This document shows, piece after piece, positions 6,032 to 6,080 of a stretch of 6,080 nucleotides of DNA. Source of the DNA: Ghiorsea sp. GTDB taxonomy: Bacteria; Pseudomonadota; Zetaproteobacteria; Mariprofundales; Mariprofundaceae. Where the stretch lies: the NCBI GenBank assembly GCA_027053695.1, contig JALUHL010000005.1, positions 1-6,080 on the forward strand. The letters are read 5' to 3'. The notes under the pieces are model-generated. The model was not told the origin of the DNA. It saw nothing but the letters and a program-made list of their open reading frames with translations, and ran no database searches. A program made the position numbers and the translations under genes. Numbering within the stretch: the stretch's first letter is position 1; each line of letters begins with the position of its first letter.

Positions 6032-6035
6032 CTCC
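6032..6035 (-). promoter_or_regulatory. Shine-Dalgarno of the Ig-like lipoprotein gene
   Basis: GGAG on the minus strand, 7 nt before the ATG at 6024. It supports that start, which also yields a well-formed lipoprotein signal peptide. Confidence 0.65.
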
Positions 6036-6045
6036 GTATTTGCCC

Positions 6046-6080
6046 TTATGCGCCTGCCGCACCATTCATCACCTTAGGTG
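6046..6080 (-). CDS. pilQ: 3' end of an upstream gene, probably the type IV pilus secretin PilQ (partial)
   Basis: Only the last ten full codons and a stop (TAA at 6048-6046) are in the window: PKVMNGAAGA, preceded by a codon ending in CA, which would permit Thr. Secretin PilQ proteins commonly end with a strand of the type LLIFLTPRIM followed by a short tail, and TPKVM plus a short tail fits this. In many proteobacteria pilQ directly precedes aroK-aroB, and the gap here to the next gene is only 21 bp. With so few residues the call rests on the ending plus gene order, so it is a reasoned guess; it could be another protein or no gene at all. Confidence 0.45.
   Translation of the reverse strand, partial: PKVMNGAAGA

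Noticed and set aside
6070..6080. CACCTTAGGTG palindrome at the window edge
   Set aside because: Only 5-bp arms, cut by the edge, and it lies in the probable coding end of the upstream gene.

Overview
The window reads as ordinary chromosomal DNA of a Gram-negative bacterium, most likely a proteobacterium. It encodes an outer-membrane beta-barrel protein, a lipoprotein with a classical lipobox, and an aroK-aroB pair that appears to follow the 3' end of a pilQ-type secretin gene. The pilQ-aroK-aroB order is typical of several proteobacterial classes. Base composition looks moderate to slightly AT-rich. I cannot name the genus; a gammaproteobacterium or a zetaproteobacterium would both fit.

Layout: (1) 4-705, minus strand: a YdiY-like (DUF481) outer-membrane protein with its own Shine-Dalgarno. 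(2) 706-907: a roughly 200-bp divergent intergenic region carrying signals for the OMP gene (leftward) and the pan genes (rightward). (3) 908-2948, plus strand: panB-panC-panD, with both junctions overlapping, encoding the pantothenate branch (ketopantoate formation, beta-alanine formation, and their condensation). panE/ilvC-type ketopantoate reductase is not in the window. (4) 2996-3580, plus strand: plsY, the acyl-phosphate-dependent glycerol-3-phosphate acyltransferase of phospholipid synthesis, 47 bp after panD. (5) 3577-5198, minus strand: aroB and aroK of the shikimate pathway, convergent with plsY and overlapping it by 4 bp. (6) 5182-6024, minus strand: a secreted lipoprotein with a Gly-Ser-Thr repeat linker and an Ig-like region interrupted by an EF-hand-like loop. 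It overlaps the start of aroK. (7) 6046-6080, minus strand: the last codons of an upstream gene whose ending resembles the C-terminus of PilQ.

Most of the window is well-known housekeeping metabolism. The less ordinary part is the right-hand end: an unrecognised Ig-like lipoprotein sits between a probable pilQ and aroK, its linker is a perfect 9-bp tandem repeat, and two hairpins lie around the aroK start. One of these is a perfect 13-bp inverted repeat inside the aroK coding sequence. I see no mobile element, CRISPR array, tRNA or rRNA, and no evidence for a wholly new system.
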